Shown: piece by piece, positions 24,630 through 32,452 of the stretch | How the letters are laid out: each line of letters begins with the position of its first letter | Numbering within the stretch: position 1 is the first letter of the stretch | NCBI GenBank assembly: GCA_025357875.1 | Contig: JANYLK010000032.1 | Coordinates: 1 to 40,580, forward strand | Length of the DNA stretch: 40,580 nt | Reading direction: 5' to 3' | From: Granulicella sp. | Lineage (GTDB): Bacteria > Acidobacteriota > Terriglobia > Terriglobales > Acidobacteriaceae | The notes under the pieces: generated by a model | Databases searched by the model: none | Seen by the model: the letters and a program-made list of their open reading frames with translations, nothing else | Told to the model about the DNA's origin: nothing | Translations under genes and position numbers: made by a program

Positions 24630-24824
24630 TCACCGTTTGGCGATGTCGGGTAGGCCGAGCCGCTTGCAGATACCCTTCGCAAGCATCTCTGCGACTTCGT
24701 TGTGCCGTGGAACTGCTTGCATGTTGCCGTTTGCCGGGTTCATCCAAAGCGAATGAGAACCACCCTCACGCTTTAGATAGCATCCATGTTGACGCAGGTG
24801 GCGCAGCAGGTCTTCACGCTTCAC
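24630..24824 (-). CDS. hicA: HicA-family mRNA interferase toxin
   Basis: This 64-residue protein has the HicA double-stranded-RNA-binding-like fold: KREDLLRHLRQHGCYLKREGGSHSLW, where the GGSHSLW block holds the catalytic-type His, then a second half with NGNMQAVPRHNEVAEMLAKGICKRLGL. The family cleaves mRNA during stress. I start at GTG 24822-24824 because the longer frame is non-homologous and this GTG overlaps the HicB stop by four bases (GTGA). Order is antitoxin first, toxin second. It ends just 3 bases before lipB begins, so it may share a transcript with lipB. Confidence 0.85.
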   Translation of the reverse strand: MKREDLLRHLRQHGCYLKREGGSHSLWMNPANGNMQAVPRHNEVAEMLAKGICKRLGLPDIAKR

Positions 24825-25036
24825 GCCACGCGCACCACATCCCGGATAGCCTCGGGCGGCAAACCACGAAGCGCATCCTCGCGGCGGTCCTGTAAGACAA
24901 GCGCAATGGCTTGCGACAGGTTTTCGCGACACTCCTCAATCGAATGGCCCTGGCCGTTCGCTTCAGGAATTTCTGGGCAGAAGCCTACAAACCATTCGCC
25001 GTCCTGCTCAATCACCGCAGTAAATTCGTTCTGCAT
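24821..25036 (-). CDS. hicB: HicB-family antitoxin
   Basis: This 71-residue protein matches the short HicB antitoxins that bind and block HicA: FTAVIEQDGEWFVGFCPEIPEANGQGHSIEECRENLSQAI, the partially degraded RNase H-like fold, with a short helical tail. No added DNA-binding domain is present, so autoregulation would need that short tail or another regulator. It is coupled to hicA by a four-base overlap. The ATG follows a T-run with no ribosome site; a TATACT box lies just upstream. Confidence 0.85.
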   Translation of the reverse strand: MQNEFTAVIEQDGEWFVGFCPEIPEANGQGHSIEECRENLSQAIALVLQDRREDALRGLPPEAIRDVVRVA

Positions 25037-25069
25037 AAAAAAAGTATAGACCTCGGAGGCAGATCACTA
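25037..25069 (-). promoter_or_regulatory. Candidate hicBA promoter, possibly leaderless
   Basis: On the minus strand TATACT followed by TTTTTT runs straight into the hicB ATG, leaving no room for a ribosome site. A weak -35-like TTAGTG lies about 16 bases further upstream. This would give a leaderless hicBA mRNA. Based on consensus match only. Confidence 0.35.
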
Positions 25070-25073
25070 AGCA

Positions 25074-25505
25074 TCAGCTTGCCAGTGGATTATGCCAGCG
25101 CAGGCCCGGAAAGCGTGCGAAATCAGAATCCGTCGAACAAAGCGTACCGCCGCATTCCAACGTTAATGCCGCCAGGTGTGCATCTGTGCCGAGAACGCCA
25201 GCGGCTCTTCCCTCTAAGAGCATTCGCCGAAATATCGGCCAATGCGCTTCTGTCGGGTACAGAAGCTCCACGTTGGGTTGCCCAAGCCATGCATCCACGA
25301 TGTTGAGCGCCGAGGACATCTCCAATCTGCCAAGAGGGATGTTCTGGTTGGTTGTAATTCGCAGAAATGCCATCGCGCTTTGCAGCGGAATCCCGACCTC
25401 CTCACCCGAGGACAGGGTTTTCTCGAACCACGCGCGCGCGGGGCGGTAGAACGCCGAAGACTTCATGTGCGCGTAGAGGAGCAGATTGACGTCGATTACG
25501 ATCAT
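25074..25505 (-). CDS. PIN-domain toxin (VapC-like)
   Basis: This 143-residue protein is a PIN-domain ribonuclease of VapC type. It starts MIVIDVNLLLYA with the first acidic residue Asp5, has a middle Glu-containing helix, and ends with GVLGTDAHLAALTLECGGTLCSTDSDFARFPGLRW, where the TDAH and STDSDF aspartates complete the metal site. Such toxins cleave tRNA or rRNA. It overlaps the upstream antitoxin gene by four bases (ATGA), and 37 bases separate its stop from hicB, making two consecutive toxin-antitoxin pairs. Confidence 0.85.
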   Translation of the reverse strand: MIVIDVNLLLYAHMKSSAFYRPARAWFEKTLSSGEEVGIPLQSAMAFLRITTNQNIPLGRLEMSSALNIVDAWLGQPNVELLYPTEAHWPIFRRMLLEGRAAGVLGTDAHLAALTLECGGTLCSTDSDFARFPGLRWHNPLAS

Positions 25506-25747
25506 CGGTGCAGGGGACCTTCCAGCGCTTCGAGGATCGCGGAGGTCTTGTCCAGATTGATGCCTTCAGGCAGTTGAAGATCGATCGGCGTGACCTTGAA
25601 AGGCTTTGGCCGAACACGTTGCGGAGGTCCAGTGAGAGCCAGGCGCAGACATCGATTGACCGTCTGCTTGAAAGGCTCGCCGGAACGTCGGTTCTCCTTC
25701 TTCAAAAGGGTCGCCACATCGTCGTCGATGGTCAGTGTAGTCCGCAC
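25502..25747 (-). CDS. VapB-like ribbon-helix-helix antitoxin
   Basis: This 81-residue protein starts MRTTLTIDDDVATLLKKENRRSG, the ribbon and first helix of the ribbon-helix-helix DNA-binding fold. TVNRCLRLAL is the second helix, and a C-terminal tail (LPEGINLDKTSAILEALEG) would wrap the PIN toxin. A four-base overlap with the toxin gene is typical. It probably represses its own promoter; TCATGATG-type repeats lie just upstream (around 25750-25780) and could be operators. Confidence 0.8.
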   Translation of the reverse strand: MRTTLTIDDDVATLLKKENRRSGEPFKQTVNRCLRLALTGPPQRVRPKPFKVTPIDLQLPEGINLDKTSAILEALEGPLHR

Positions 25748-25803
25748 ATCATGATGCTTTCACCAGAGACATCATGATGTCAACCGCTCACCATCCAACG
25801 AGC

Positions 25804-26076
25804 TTAATACCCTGAGTCCTCAGATTCAATCTGCTCGAACTCGCGCTTCATGACTCCGTTGATCCGCGCCGTCTCTTTGTGAAGATGCTTCAGACCACCC
25901 GCCAGCCGAACCCAGGGCTTCTGCTCTTTGTTGGAAGTGGCGGCCAGTTTCTCTTCGACAGCTTCGGTGACGAAGACGCGCAATGCAACGCCGCGCTGGG
26001 CCGCAACCGACTTGGCCCGGCGGAAGATCGGATCGGGAATCTCGAGCGTCGTCTTCACACTCCGAGAGTCCCCCAT
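25804..26076 (-). CDS. Antitoxin-like protein without a visible toxin partner
   Basis: This 90-residue protein begins (M/V)KTTLEIPDPIFRRAKSVAAQRGVALRVFVTEAVEEKL, a ribbon-helix-helix-type N-terminus common in PIN-toxin antitoxins. A charged helical tail (GGLKHLHKETARINGVMKREFEQIE) follows. In related loci a PIN toxin follows directly, but here the next 56 bases hold no frame before the VapB-like gene. It may be a relic that lost its toxin or may act on a toxin elsewhere. The start could be ATG 26076 or the GTG six codons later. Confidence 0.65.
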   Translation of the reverse strand: MGDSRSVKTTLEIPDPIFRRAKSVAAQRGVALRVFVTEAVEEKLAATSNKEQKPWVRLAGGLKHLHKETARINGVMKREFEQIESEDSGY

Positions 26077-26161
26077 TTATGGGAAAGTGTCAAAAAGCCC
26101 CGGGGAATGCGTGGCCCATTCACCGCTTTGCCTTCGGCGCTCGAGAAAGCGTCGGGCGCAT

Positions 26162-26386
26162 CTACCTGTGAACCCACAGCGCGTACGGCGCAAAAACAAA
26201 AGCTAGAAAAGCGATGACAGACAAGCCTGCATCAGCTTGCCAGCTCTTCTGACCTGAACTATCTTGTGGGCTTAACCGCCGTCTGTACGCGGATATTGCA
26301 GATCTTATGGAAAGAAATGCCATGAAACACCCGCCCGCCAACATCGAGAGGTTACCGGGATATGCGCTGCCGACAGGACCTGACAC
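26162..26386 (-). CDS. Small membrane protein, unknown
   Basis: This 74-residue frame starts at GTG 26386, 24 bases after the E3 gene on the same strand, with GAGAGG about nine bases before it. It has a moderately hydrophobic segment (MLAGGCFMAFLSIRSAI), a basic loop (SAYRRRLSPQ) and a stronger hydrophobic C-terminal segment (AGLSVIAFLAFVFAPYALWV). This gives a plausible two-pass membrane protein. No family is recognised, so the call rests on composition and operon position. Confidence 0.4.
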   Translation of the reverse strand: MSGPVGSAYPGNLSMLAGGCFMAFLSIRSAISAYRRRLSPQDSSGQKSWQADAGLSVIAFLAFVFAPYALWVHR

Positions 26387-26410
26387 TAACGACCTCTCGC
26401 CTAAAGGCGG

Positions 26411-27832
26411 TTACACATTGATAGGCATGCCCTGCACACTGCTGAACGCATCCAGCAGTGCCTCAGCGACCGTCGGATGTGCGTGGATAGTGAACATCAT
26501 CTCCTCCACCGTGGCTTCAAGTTCGAGCGCCGTCACGCACTCTGCGATGATCTCCGTCGCGAACGGCCCGATGATGTGCACGCCGAGAATTTCGCCGTAC
26601 TTCGCGTCCGTGACTACCTTGATGAAGCCGTCGTGCGCATCCAGAATCGTCGCCTTTGAATTGCCGACGAAGGGGAACTTCCCAACTTTGACTTGGAAGC
26701 CTTTCTCCTTGGCCTGCGTCTCCGTCAGCCCAACGGAGGCGATCTGCGGATCGGTATACGTGCAACCCGGAATGCGCTGGCGGTTGATCGCCTTCGCGTA
26801 TTTGCCGGCCATGCGCGCTGCGACAACCAGCCCGGCCATCGAGCCGACGTGCGCCAGCTGCGGCATTCCGCCGACAATATCGCCGATCGCGTAGATGCCC
26901 GGCTCAGTCGTCTCCATCCATTCGTTCGTCATGACGAAGCCGCGGTCGGGCTTGATGTTGGTCCTATCCAGCCCGAGGTCGGCGGTGCGCGGCGAGCGGC
27001 CTACGGCAACCAGCACCTTCTCCGCCTGCTTCGTCTGCGGCTTGCCGTTGGCGTCAGTCCACGAAACCAGTGCGCCGTCTTTATTCTTCTCAATCTTCGT
27101 ATCTTTGATGGAGAGGTTCACGTCGATGCCGCGCTTCTTATAGAGCCGCAGCAATTCCTTCGAGATCTCCTCGTCTTCCACCGGCACAACGCGCGGCAGC
27201 ATTTCGAGGATCGTCACCTCGGCGCCAAAGCTCTTGAAGATCGACGCAAACTCCACGCCCACCGCGCCTGAACCGATGATGACGAGCGACTTCGGCATCT
27301 CGGGGATCTTCAGGATTTCAATGTTCGTCAGGATCGTCTCGTCGGCAGTGTAGCCAGGCAGCATGCGCGCGTCGGACCCGGTCGCGAGCACGACCTTTCT
27401 CGCCTTCACCGTCTGCGTCTTGCCGTCCGCGCCCTTCACGTCAACGGAGAACACTCCATCCTTCGCTCCGCCGGTCAGCTTGCCAAAGCCCTTGAAGGTG
27501 GCAATCTTGTTCTTCTTCATCAGGAAGTCGAGGCCCTTGGTGTGGCGCATGATGACGTCGTCCTTGCGTGCCACGACGTTCTTCCAGTTCAACTTCGCCT
27601 CGGCCACGCCGTCGATGCCGTACTTGTCCGCATGCTTCAGGTGGTCCCATATCTCAGCGGTAAACAGCATCGCCTTGGTGGGAATGCAGCCCCACAGCAG
27701 ACACGTCCCGCCCAGCCGATCATTCGCGTCGATCAGCGCTGCCTTCAACCCATACTGCGAGGCGCGAATCGCGCAGGTATATCCCGCCGGGCCACCGCCC
27801 ACCACCACTACATCGAAGATCGTATCTGCCAA
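26411..27832 (-). CDS. lpdA: Dihydrolipoyl dehydrogenase (E3)
   Basis: E3 reoxidises the lipoyl arms of 2-oxo acid dehydrogenase complexes using FAD and NAD. The 473-residue protein has the FAD-binding DVVVVGGGPAGYTCAIRA (7-24), redox-active cysteines C44 and C49 in GGTCLLWGCIP, the NAD-binding VIIGSGAVGVEFASIFKSFG (~185), and GIYAIGDIVGG. The C-terminal dimer active site has His452 and Glu457 (HPTVAE). The sequence around the cysteines (LLWGC rather than LNVGC) is a variant seen in some relatives. It shares strand and pathway with lipB and the E2 gene, though toxin-antitoxin genes separate them. Confidence 0.93.
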   Translation of the reverse strand: MADTIFDVVVVGGGPAGYTCAIRASQYGLKAALIDANDRLGGTCLLWGCIPTKAMLFTAEIWDHLKHADKYGIDGVAEAKLNWKNVVARKDDVIMRHTKGLDFLMKKNKIATFKGFGKLTGGAKDGVFSVDVKGADGKTQTVKARKVVLATGSDARMLPGYTADETILTNIEILKIPEMPKSLVIIGSGAVGVEFASIFKSFGAEVTILEMLPRVVPVEDEEISKELLRLYKKRGIDVNLSIKDTKIEKNKDGALVSWTDANGKPQTKQAEKVLVAVGRSPRTADLGLDRTNIKPDRGFVMTNEWMETTEPGIYAIGDIVGGMPQLAHVGSMAGLVVAARMAGKYAKAINRQRIPGCTYTDPQIASVGLTETQAKEKGFQVKVGKFPFVGNSKATILDAHDGFIKVVTDAKYGEILGVHIIGPFATEIIAECVTALELEATVEEMMFTIHAHPTVAEALLDAFSSVQGMPINV

Positions 27833-28065
27833 CGGAAGCTCCAGTTCAAGCGCAATTTTCGCAACATCTCAATTTTACGCCGGACCGTAACTCGCGAAGC
27901 CACGCAGTCTCCCTGTCCTTTGCATACCATCGATAAATTCGGCCATTCAACGTCGCGTGCGCGCCAAAGTGAGCGGGGAGATTCGTACTTGCCACAAACC
28001 CCGTTTTCGAGGCGTCTCACCGAATATAAGTCTCAGCCGCATCTTGCGAGAGACCCTTGCTAGAT

Positions 28066-28417
28066 CTAACTCGATTGCTCAGCGGCTGTCGCGATTGCGT
28101 CATAAAGCTCTCCAACAGTGAAGACCCTGACGGTAGCTTTCGGAACAAACGGGAGAAGCTCCCAGAGTGGAAAGCCTTCGGGGTTGAATAAATACTCATT
28201 CTTCTCTAGGCCAAATGTCTTTCGGTAACCGTCTTCCTTTGTTGAGAGTTGAATCGCAAAACGCTCCTCTACTTGATGAAGAAGATCGCCTCCGTCATCT
28301 CCTGTAACACCTAAGTCACGCTCGAACTCCGTATCTGGTCTGATGGACCGTTCGGTCGGTAGTTCCGCCCAAGTTCGGATGAAATCCAGCTAGTTCCTGA
28401 AAGGATGGTTTCACCAT
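28066..28417 (-). pseudogene. Frameshifted DUF1493-type gene (paralogue of 30974-31351)
   Basis: On the minus strand ATG 28417 opens MVKPSFQELAGF. After one extra base near 28381 the frame continues as IRTWAELPTERSIRPDTEF, then ERDLGVTGDDG, KNEYLFNPEGFPLW and VRVFTVGELYDAI, to TAG 28066-28068. This matches the intact protein at 30974-31351 across its length (FVRDWARVPAEKQITPATQF, ERDLGITGDDG, PNEYLFNSEGFP, VRAFTIGELYVAI). The family resembles DUF1493, acyl-carrier-like small proteins of unknown role. The single-base lesion may be genuine decay or a sequencing error. Confidence 0.7.
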
Positions 28418-28865
28418 GATCATTGAAGGATACCGGAGGGTGTTCGATTGAGACGCCTGAAAAGTCTAGTTTTCGGTAAGTGTCTTTGAGCGACCCTTGC
28501 GCAGGTCACTCTACCTATAACCCCGTATTGCGGGACCCGTTTTCGCGGGACCGGTGGCAAGGCAAAGCTGTATGGGATCAGCGGCACGGCAACTGCTACG
28601 CCGAAAAATCCTGGTGCATGGGGGCCCGCGCGGTGGTCTTGCGATCGAAGCGGACCGAATCGCGATGGGTGGCTGCGCCCGTTCCGGCCGCATTCGCCAA
28701 CCATCATGAAAATAGTTACTTATTTTATGCAAAGTAATTCACATCCTCAAATGAGAATGCCAATTATTTCAAGCATTTCCAGATGGTGTTTGAAGTGCTG
28801 TAATAATGACATCCGTTGCATCCACGGTTCAATTGAAAAGCAAATCACTCCAGAAGGATTCCCTC
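28418..28865. other. Intergenic stretch before the PEP-CTERM gene
   Basis: No convincing gene is seen. It holds a CCCGTATTGCGGG element (28522-28534) next to CCCGTTTTCGCGGG. It also has an AT-rich segment (about 28705-28780) with the inverted repeat TTACTT/AAGTAA at 28713-28736 that probably includes the promoter of the downstream gene. Short frames on both strands lack ribosome sites and sensible composition. Confidence 0.5.
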
Positions 28866-29486
28866 ATGAGAAAGCTCCTTGTCGTGCTTGCCCCTGCCTT
28901 GTTGATCACTTCACTCGCTCACGCCGCATCCTTCTCAGTCAGCATCACCGTTGACGAGAACGGTCACGGACTTTTCACGAATACAAGCGATTTCAGTCAG
29001 ACGCTGACCGGAACGCTCAAGAACGATCCAGGACCCGGCGGTCTGTCGAATGTTCTAACCTACGATCTTCTCAGCCCCCCCGGCCTCGTAGCTGGAGACG
29101 TCCTGCTCCGCGAGGAAACTGGCTCTAAGTCTGACGGCCTCATCTTGGATGTAGTCAGGTTCAACGCCATCAACGGGACCTTAGCCTTTTATTCCTACAA
29201 CCTCGACGGGTTCGACAGCCTCGCCGATACCTCTGGGCCTCCTACAAGTTTCTATACAAATACAATCACCATCAATGAGGTCGGAACCGAAGCCAACAAC
29301 GGAGCCGTCTATACGCCGCTGGCTGGGCAGCCGGGCTTTGTCGCCGGAGCCGCTGGGCCAGTCACATATACAGTCATCAGCGATGGCGCCGGCCCAAACG
29401 TGACGCCCGAGCCTTCCAGCCTGGTCCTTCTTGGGACAGGGCTGATGGGCGTGGTCGGCGCAGTACGCCGTCGATTCGTTGCCTGA
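28866..29486 (+). CDS. PEP-CTERM sorting-domain exported protein
   Basis: I choose ATG 28866 (206 residues), preceded by AGAAGGATTCCCTC, over an in-frame ATG 20 codons upstream. It begins with a Sec signal peptide (MRKLLVVLAPALLITSLAHAA) and ends with a PEP-CTERM tail: the PEPSSLVLLG motif, a hydrophobic helix and the basic RRRF. Exosortase-type systems recognise this tail to process and attach exported proteins. The mature part is beta-rich with no cysteines and contains polar repeats such as TNTITINEVGTEANNG. No exosortase gene is in the window. A strong terminator follows at 29525-29565. Confidence 0.85.
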   Translation: MRKLLVVLAPALLITSLAHAASFSVSITVDENGHGLFTNTSDFSQTLTGTLKNDPGPGGLSNVLTYDLLSPPGLVAGDVLLREETGSKSDGLILDVVRFNAINGTLAFYSYNLDGFDSLADTSGPPTSFYTNTITINEVGTEANNGAVYTPLAGQPGFVAGAAGPVTYTVISDGAGPNVTPEPSSLVLLGTGLMGVVGAVRRRFVA

Positions 29487-29524
29487 TCTCAGTGCGTTCG
29501 GCCAAGAGGCACAGTTGTAAACCA

Positions 29525-29565
29525 GCGCAGAAAACGCCCGGCCTTGTTCCGGGCGTTTTCTGCGC
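29525..29565 (+). terminator. Strong hairpin terminator after the PEP-CTERM gene
   Basis: A perfect 17-bp stem (GCGCAGAAAACGCCCGG paired with CCGGGCGTTTTCTGCGC) encloses a 7-nt loop. The stem carries A and T runs on opposite arms, so it could act in either direction. It lies 38 bases after the PEP-CTERM stop. Confidence 0.85.
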
Positions 29566-29926
29566 TCGATCTCGTCAGATCTTCTGATGTGTATGCGAGT
29601 ATCTACGCGATGTCGTAAGGGATGAGATGACCACCGCAGTCAGGATTTCGGTAACAATGGATCCGCAGGCGTCTTTAACGGCAGCCCCGTATTGCGGAGG
29701 CTACCCCGAGCTAGTAGTCAGCGCACTCAGCCTTTGGCTTCCTCCATGTGCCGTCTCCGAGTTCGTAGAGAGCAGTGCCTCCGTGACCACCTCGGCAGTT
29801 ACACAGCCCGGGACACCGTTTTATGCTAGATCTTAGCGTAATCCCATCCACACCAGTCCCGGGCGCCCAGACGTACGTAGTGACCGCATCGCAACTCCAA
29901 AGTCAAAGACTTTGGCGAGGGGTCTC
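29566..29926. other. Intergenic stretch with a CCCGTATTGCGG element
   Basis: No supported gene. CCCGTATTGCGG at 29686-29697 matches the elements at 28522 and 31400. The sequence CCAAAGTCAAAGACTTTGG (29897-29915) is a near-perfect palindrome shortly before the pseudogene start and may be an operator or remnant terminator. Confidence 0.4.
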
Positions 29927-30778
29927 ATGCGACGACTTCCCATCTGGCCATCCTTCTGTCCTGCCTCTTTCCCGCCTCCATGGGTAGCCAGGAACTCGCC
30001 ACCCGGATCATCAACAAAGACGTCATCGAGATGACCTCCATGGGCCTCTCAGACGACGTCATCATCGAGAAGATCCGCAGTGCCAGCGCCGGCACCACCC
30101 TCAAATTCGATACCAGCCTCGCCGGTCTCAAGGAACTCAAGGCAGCCAAAGTCTCCGACCCTGTCATCAAGGTGATGATCAACCCAACCCCGCCCCAGGC
30201 CCCCGTCGTTATAGGAGCATCGGCCGTGGTGTCGAACGACCCGAACCTCCCGCCACCCGAAGTCGGCGTCTATTGGAAGAACGGCAACGCCTTCGTCCTC
30301 ATCGAGGGCTAGGCCATCAGCAACTCGAAGGTAGGCGGTAAGGCCGGCAGTTTCTTCACCTACGGCATGAGGAATGAGCACTGGGATGCGACCCTCAACG
30401 GCCCCCAATCCAGCCACGTCGTCAATGAGCGTCAGCCGACCTTCTATATCTATGTTCCGGATGGCAGCAGCGCTGCCGACTACGCTCTGATTAAGCTGGA
30501 AAAGAAAGGGGGACCACCGCGAGTTTGAGGTAGGCTCCTTCGGCGGAGTTACCGGCGGCAAATCCGGAATCAAACGCGATAAGCAGCTTGACTTCACCGC
30601 AGAGCACGCCGGAATCCGCGTCTACAAAATCACTCACACCCAGGGATTGAAACCTGAAGAGTACGCCTTCTTCATGGGCACCGGCCAGCAGGCAACCATG
30701 GCCGGGGGATCGAGCGGAGACGCACGATCGGGAGGCAGCGCCGCCGGCAGGGTGTATGACTTCAGGATTCCAGATTAA
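29927..30778 (+). pseudogene. Secreted-protein pseudogene with three lesions
   Basis: Stitching frames gives one protein. After ATG 29927 a one-base shift is needed to read a signal-peptide-like TTSHLAILLSCLFPASMG, then SQELATRIINKDVIEMTSMG and LSDDVIIEKIRS. This N-terminal repeat domain is common in acidobacterial exported proteins. The frame meets TAG at 30310-30312 but continues unchanged through GKAGSFFTYGMRN and FYIYVPDGSSAADYALIKLE. A second shift at the five-G run (30508-30512) continues HREFEVGSFGGVTGGKSGI to PD and TAA 30776-30778. Two shifts and one stop argue for a dead gene. Original function unknown. Confidence 0.65.
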
Positions 30779-30973
30779 ACATCAACACCCATCCACGCGC
30801 GTGCCCATTCATCGAGACTCATCGCACACAGGCCTCGCCCATGAATGAATCTCTATGAGTGCCCGCTCTGAAGTCACGTTTTCGGCAATTTCGCAGGGGG
30901 GCCACAAAGGATCCCTTGTACGCCATACCGTCACCTTTGGCTCAGGGTCCGCGAAATACGTTAGGGTCTACTC

Positions 30974-31351
30974 GTGGATAGCAAGGACGTAGGACCAACA
31001 TTCAACGCCGTTGCAGCATTTGTTCGCGATTGGGCGCGTGTGCCTGCAGAGAAGCAGATCACGCCTGCCACTCAGTTTGAGCGCGATCTGGGCATCACTG
31101 GCGATGATGGCGTCGAGCTACTTGAGGCTGCTCAAAAGCGATTCAAGGTGAACTTCACAAATGGTGATAATGGTATTCGGACCATCTTCAAGCTTGGTCC
31201 GAACGAATACCTTTTCAACTCGGAGGGCTTCCCAGCTTGGTTTGGGAAAGGGGGCCTGTTCTCTACTTCGGATACCAACTACACAGTCCGAGCTTTCACG
31301 ATAGGTGAACTATACGTGGCTATCCAGCAGGCATCCCGATCAGCCACCTGA
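30974..31351 (+). CDS. DUF1493-type acyl-carrier-like protein
   Basis: This intact 125-residue protein starts at GTG 30974. The block TPATQFERDLGITGDDGVELLEAAQKRF resembles the helix II region of acyl-carrier-like DUF1493 proteins, though no phosphopantetheine-type DSL serine is present (DDG instead). The rest (PNEYLFNSEGFPAWF, VRAFTIGELYVAI) is shared with the frameshifted paralogue at 28066-28417. It stands alone with weak ribosome-site evidence. Biochemical role is unknown. Confidence 0.65.
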   Translation: MDSKDVGPTFNAVAAFVRDWARVPAEKQITPATQFERDLGITGDDGVELLEAAQKRFKVNFTNGDNGIRTIFKLGPNEYLFNSEGFPAWFGKGGLFSTSDTNYTVRAFTIGELYVAIQQASRSAT

Positions 31352-31668
31352 TTCCTCGAAAGTCGGTTAATCGGGCTATCGGATTGACCTTGGTGACGAC
31401 CCGTATTGCGGGATTTAGTGATTCATCTGCTTTCAGCTGGGGAGGGTAGTTCGTGCTTTTCGTAGCTCAGACGCGACGCAAAAGGCCGACCAGAGCGAAA
31501 ACGAGAGCACATGTTTGTTGTGGGCAAAACCGGCTCCCGCATCGAAGGCGTGCCAGGACCGTAGTTTCTCAAAACCCAGTTTTTCGTGCGGTTCGACGAG
31601 CGGCCTGCGTAAAATGTCACTGGGGTGTCAGCCATTGGAGCTAAGTGACGCAATCACAGTGACGCAAT
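31352..31668. other. Intergenic stretch with a CCCGTATTGCGGG element
   Basis: CCCGTATTGCGGG occurs at 31400-31412, about 50 bases after the DUF1493-type gene. Open frames of 60-76 codons exist on both strands but are Arg/Cys-rich, lack ribosome sites and overlap each other. I see no gene here. Confidence 0.4.
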
Positions 31669-31962
31669 ATGATTGCCGTCCATTGTTCTAAGCACGGTGA
31701 TCGGCGTCAGGCTTACATCTGTCATCACCTATTACACGGAAGTCAACATGGATTCTTCACTGACGCCGACGACGCGCTGGCCAATCCACATCCTGACGCC
31801 TGGTGTTCCACATGCGAACAGATTCGCTTGGCCCATGGGGGCGAATGGAACGAAGCAAGTGAGGCTTTGATCGAGGTCAAGCTCGTTTGTGGCGACTGCT
31901 ATGAGGAGATCAAAGCGATCAACGTGCTCGGAACCGACCATAGCAATAAATACCCTCACTAA
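31669..31962 (+). CDS. Small Cys/His-rich, probably zinc-binding protein
   Basis: This 97-residue protein carries regularly spaced metal ligands: CSKHGDRRQAYICHHL near the N-terminus, then PDAWCSTCEQIRL in the middle and KLVCGDCYEEIK near the end. The layout (C-x2-HG, C-H-H, DAWC-x2-C, C-x2-CY) is that of a conserved family of small uncharacterised proteins and probably binds one or two zinc ions. No DNA-binding or catalytic domain is visible. The start at ATG 31669 lacks a clear ribosome site. Confidence 0.65.
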   Translation: MIAVHCSKHGDRRQAYICHHLLHGSQHGFFTDADDALANPHPDAWCSTCEQIRLAHGGEWNEASEALIEVKLVCGDCYEEIKAINVLGTDHSNKYPH

Positions 31963-32167
31963 CCCAGCGGCCAGAAGTTGGAAACAAACTTCCAAATCAG
32001 ATACAGGGCTGTGCTTCCCAAGAAGGGAAGCCAGCGTTTGGTGTTTTTTGCTCAAGCCAGCCATCCTCAGTCTCTCCGACTGCGTGCAGGCATAACTGCG
32101 CCACTAACGGCAGAGTCCCAAGTCCGTTGTGCTTGTGAAGTTGCGTGCCGCTGGGGAGCTTGAGAGG

Positions 32168-32452
32168 ATGGCTGCAGAGCCAGAAGCGACAGACCGTCGA
32201 TTCCATTGGGCAAAAGTAGCGGCGATAACCCTACTAGTTGTTGCTGCGTTTTATGCAAGCCAGCATCCACACTTGTTGTTCGCACATATCGTCAAATTCA
32301 TCATCGGCTCAATACAGTGGCCGCCCCTGAGTAGTCCAGGCGGGGAAGGGTGCGACAGTCGGCAACTCCGACAGCTGTCCGATCAGTCACTCACCACGCG
32401 ATGTACACCCCTCTACCCACCCACTGCGGGTTGCCGATCTGCAGCATCATGA
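32168..32452 (+). CDS. Doubtful small membrane protein in the 31,963-32,390 gap
   Basis: ATG 32168 follows CTTGAGAGG and opens MAAEPEATDRRFHWAKVAAI, then one good hydrophobic segment (TLLVVAAFYASQ), then a non-hydrophobic tail that runs into the 3' end of the opposite-strand gene. The first ~50 codons look coding; the rest does not. It may be a degraded remnant. The preceding stretch 31963-32167 holds no gene but has an inverted repeat AGCCATCCTC / GAGGATGGCT (32059 and 32165 areas). Confidence 0.25.
   Translation: MAAEPEATDRRFHWAKVAAITLLVVAAFYASQHPHLLFAHIVKFIIGSIQWPPLSSPGGEGCDSRQLRQLSDQSLTTRCTPLYPPTAGCRSAAS

Noticed and set aside
29627..29836. 69-codon plus-strand frame after the PEP-CTERM terminator
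   Set aside because: No ribosome site and no family features; it contains the CCCGTATTGCGG element and lies in decayed sequence.
31423..31653. 76-codon minus-strand frame
   Set aside because: Overlaps an equally open plus-strand frame; Arg/Pro-rich, no start context and no recognisable motif.
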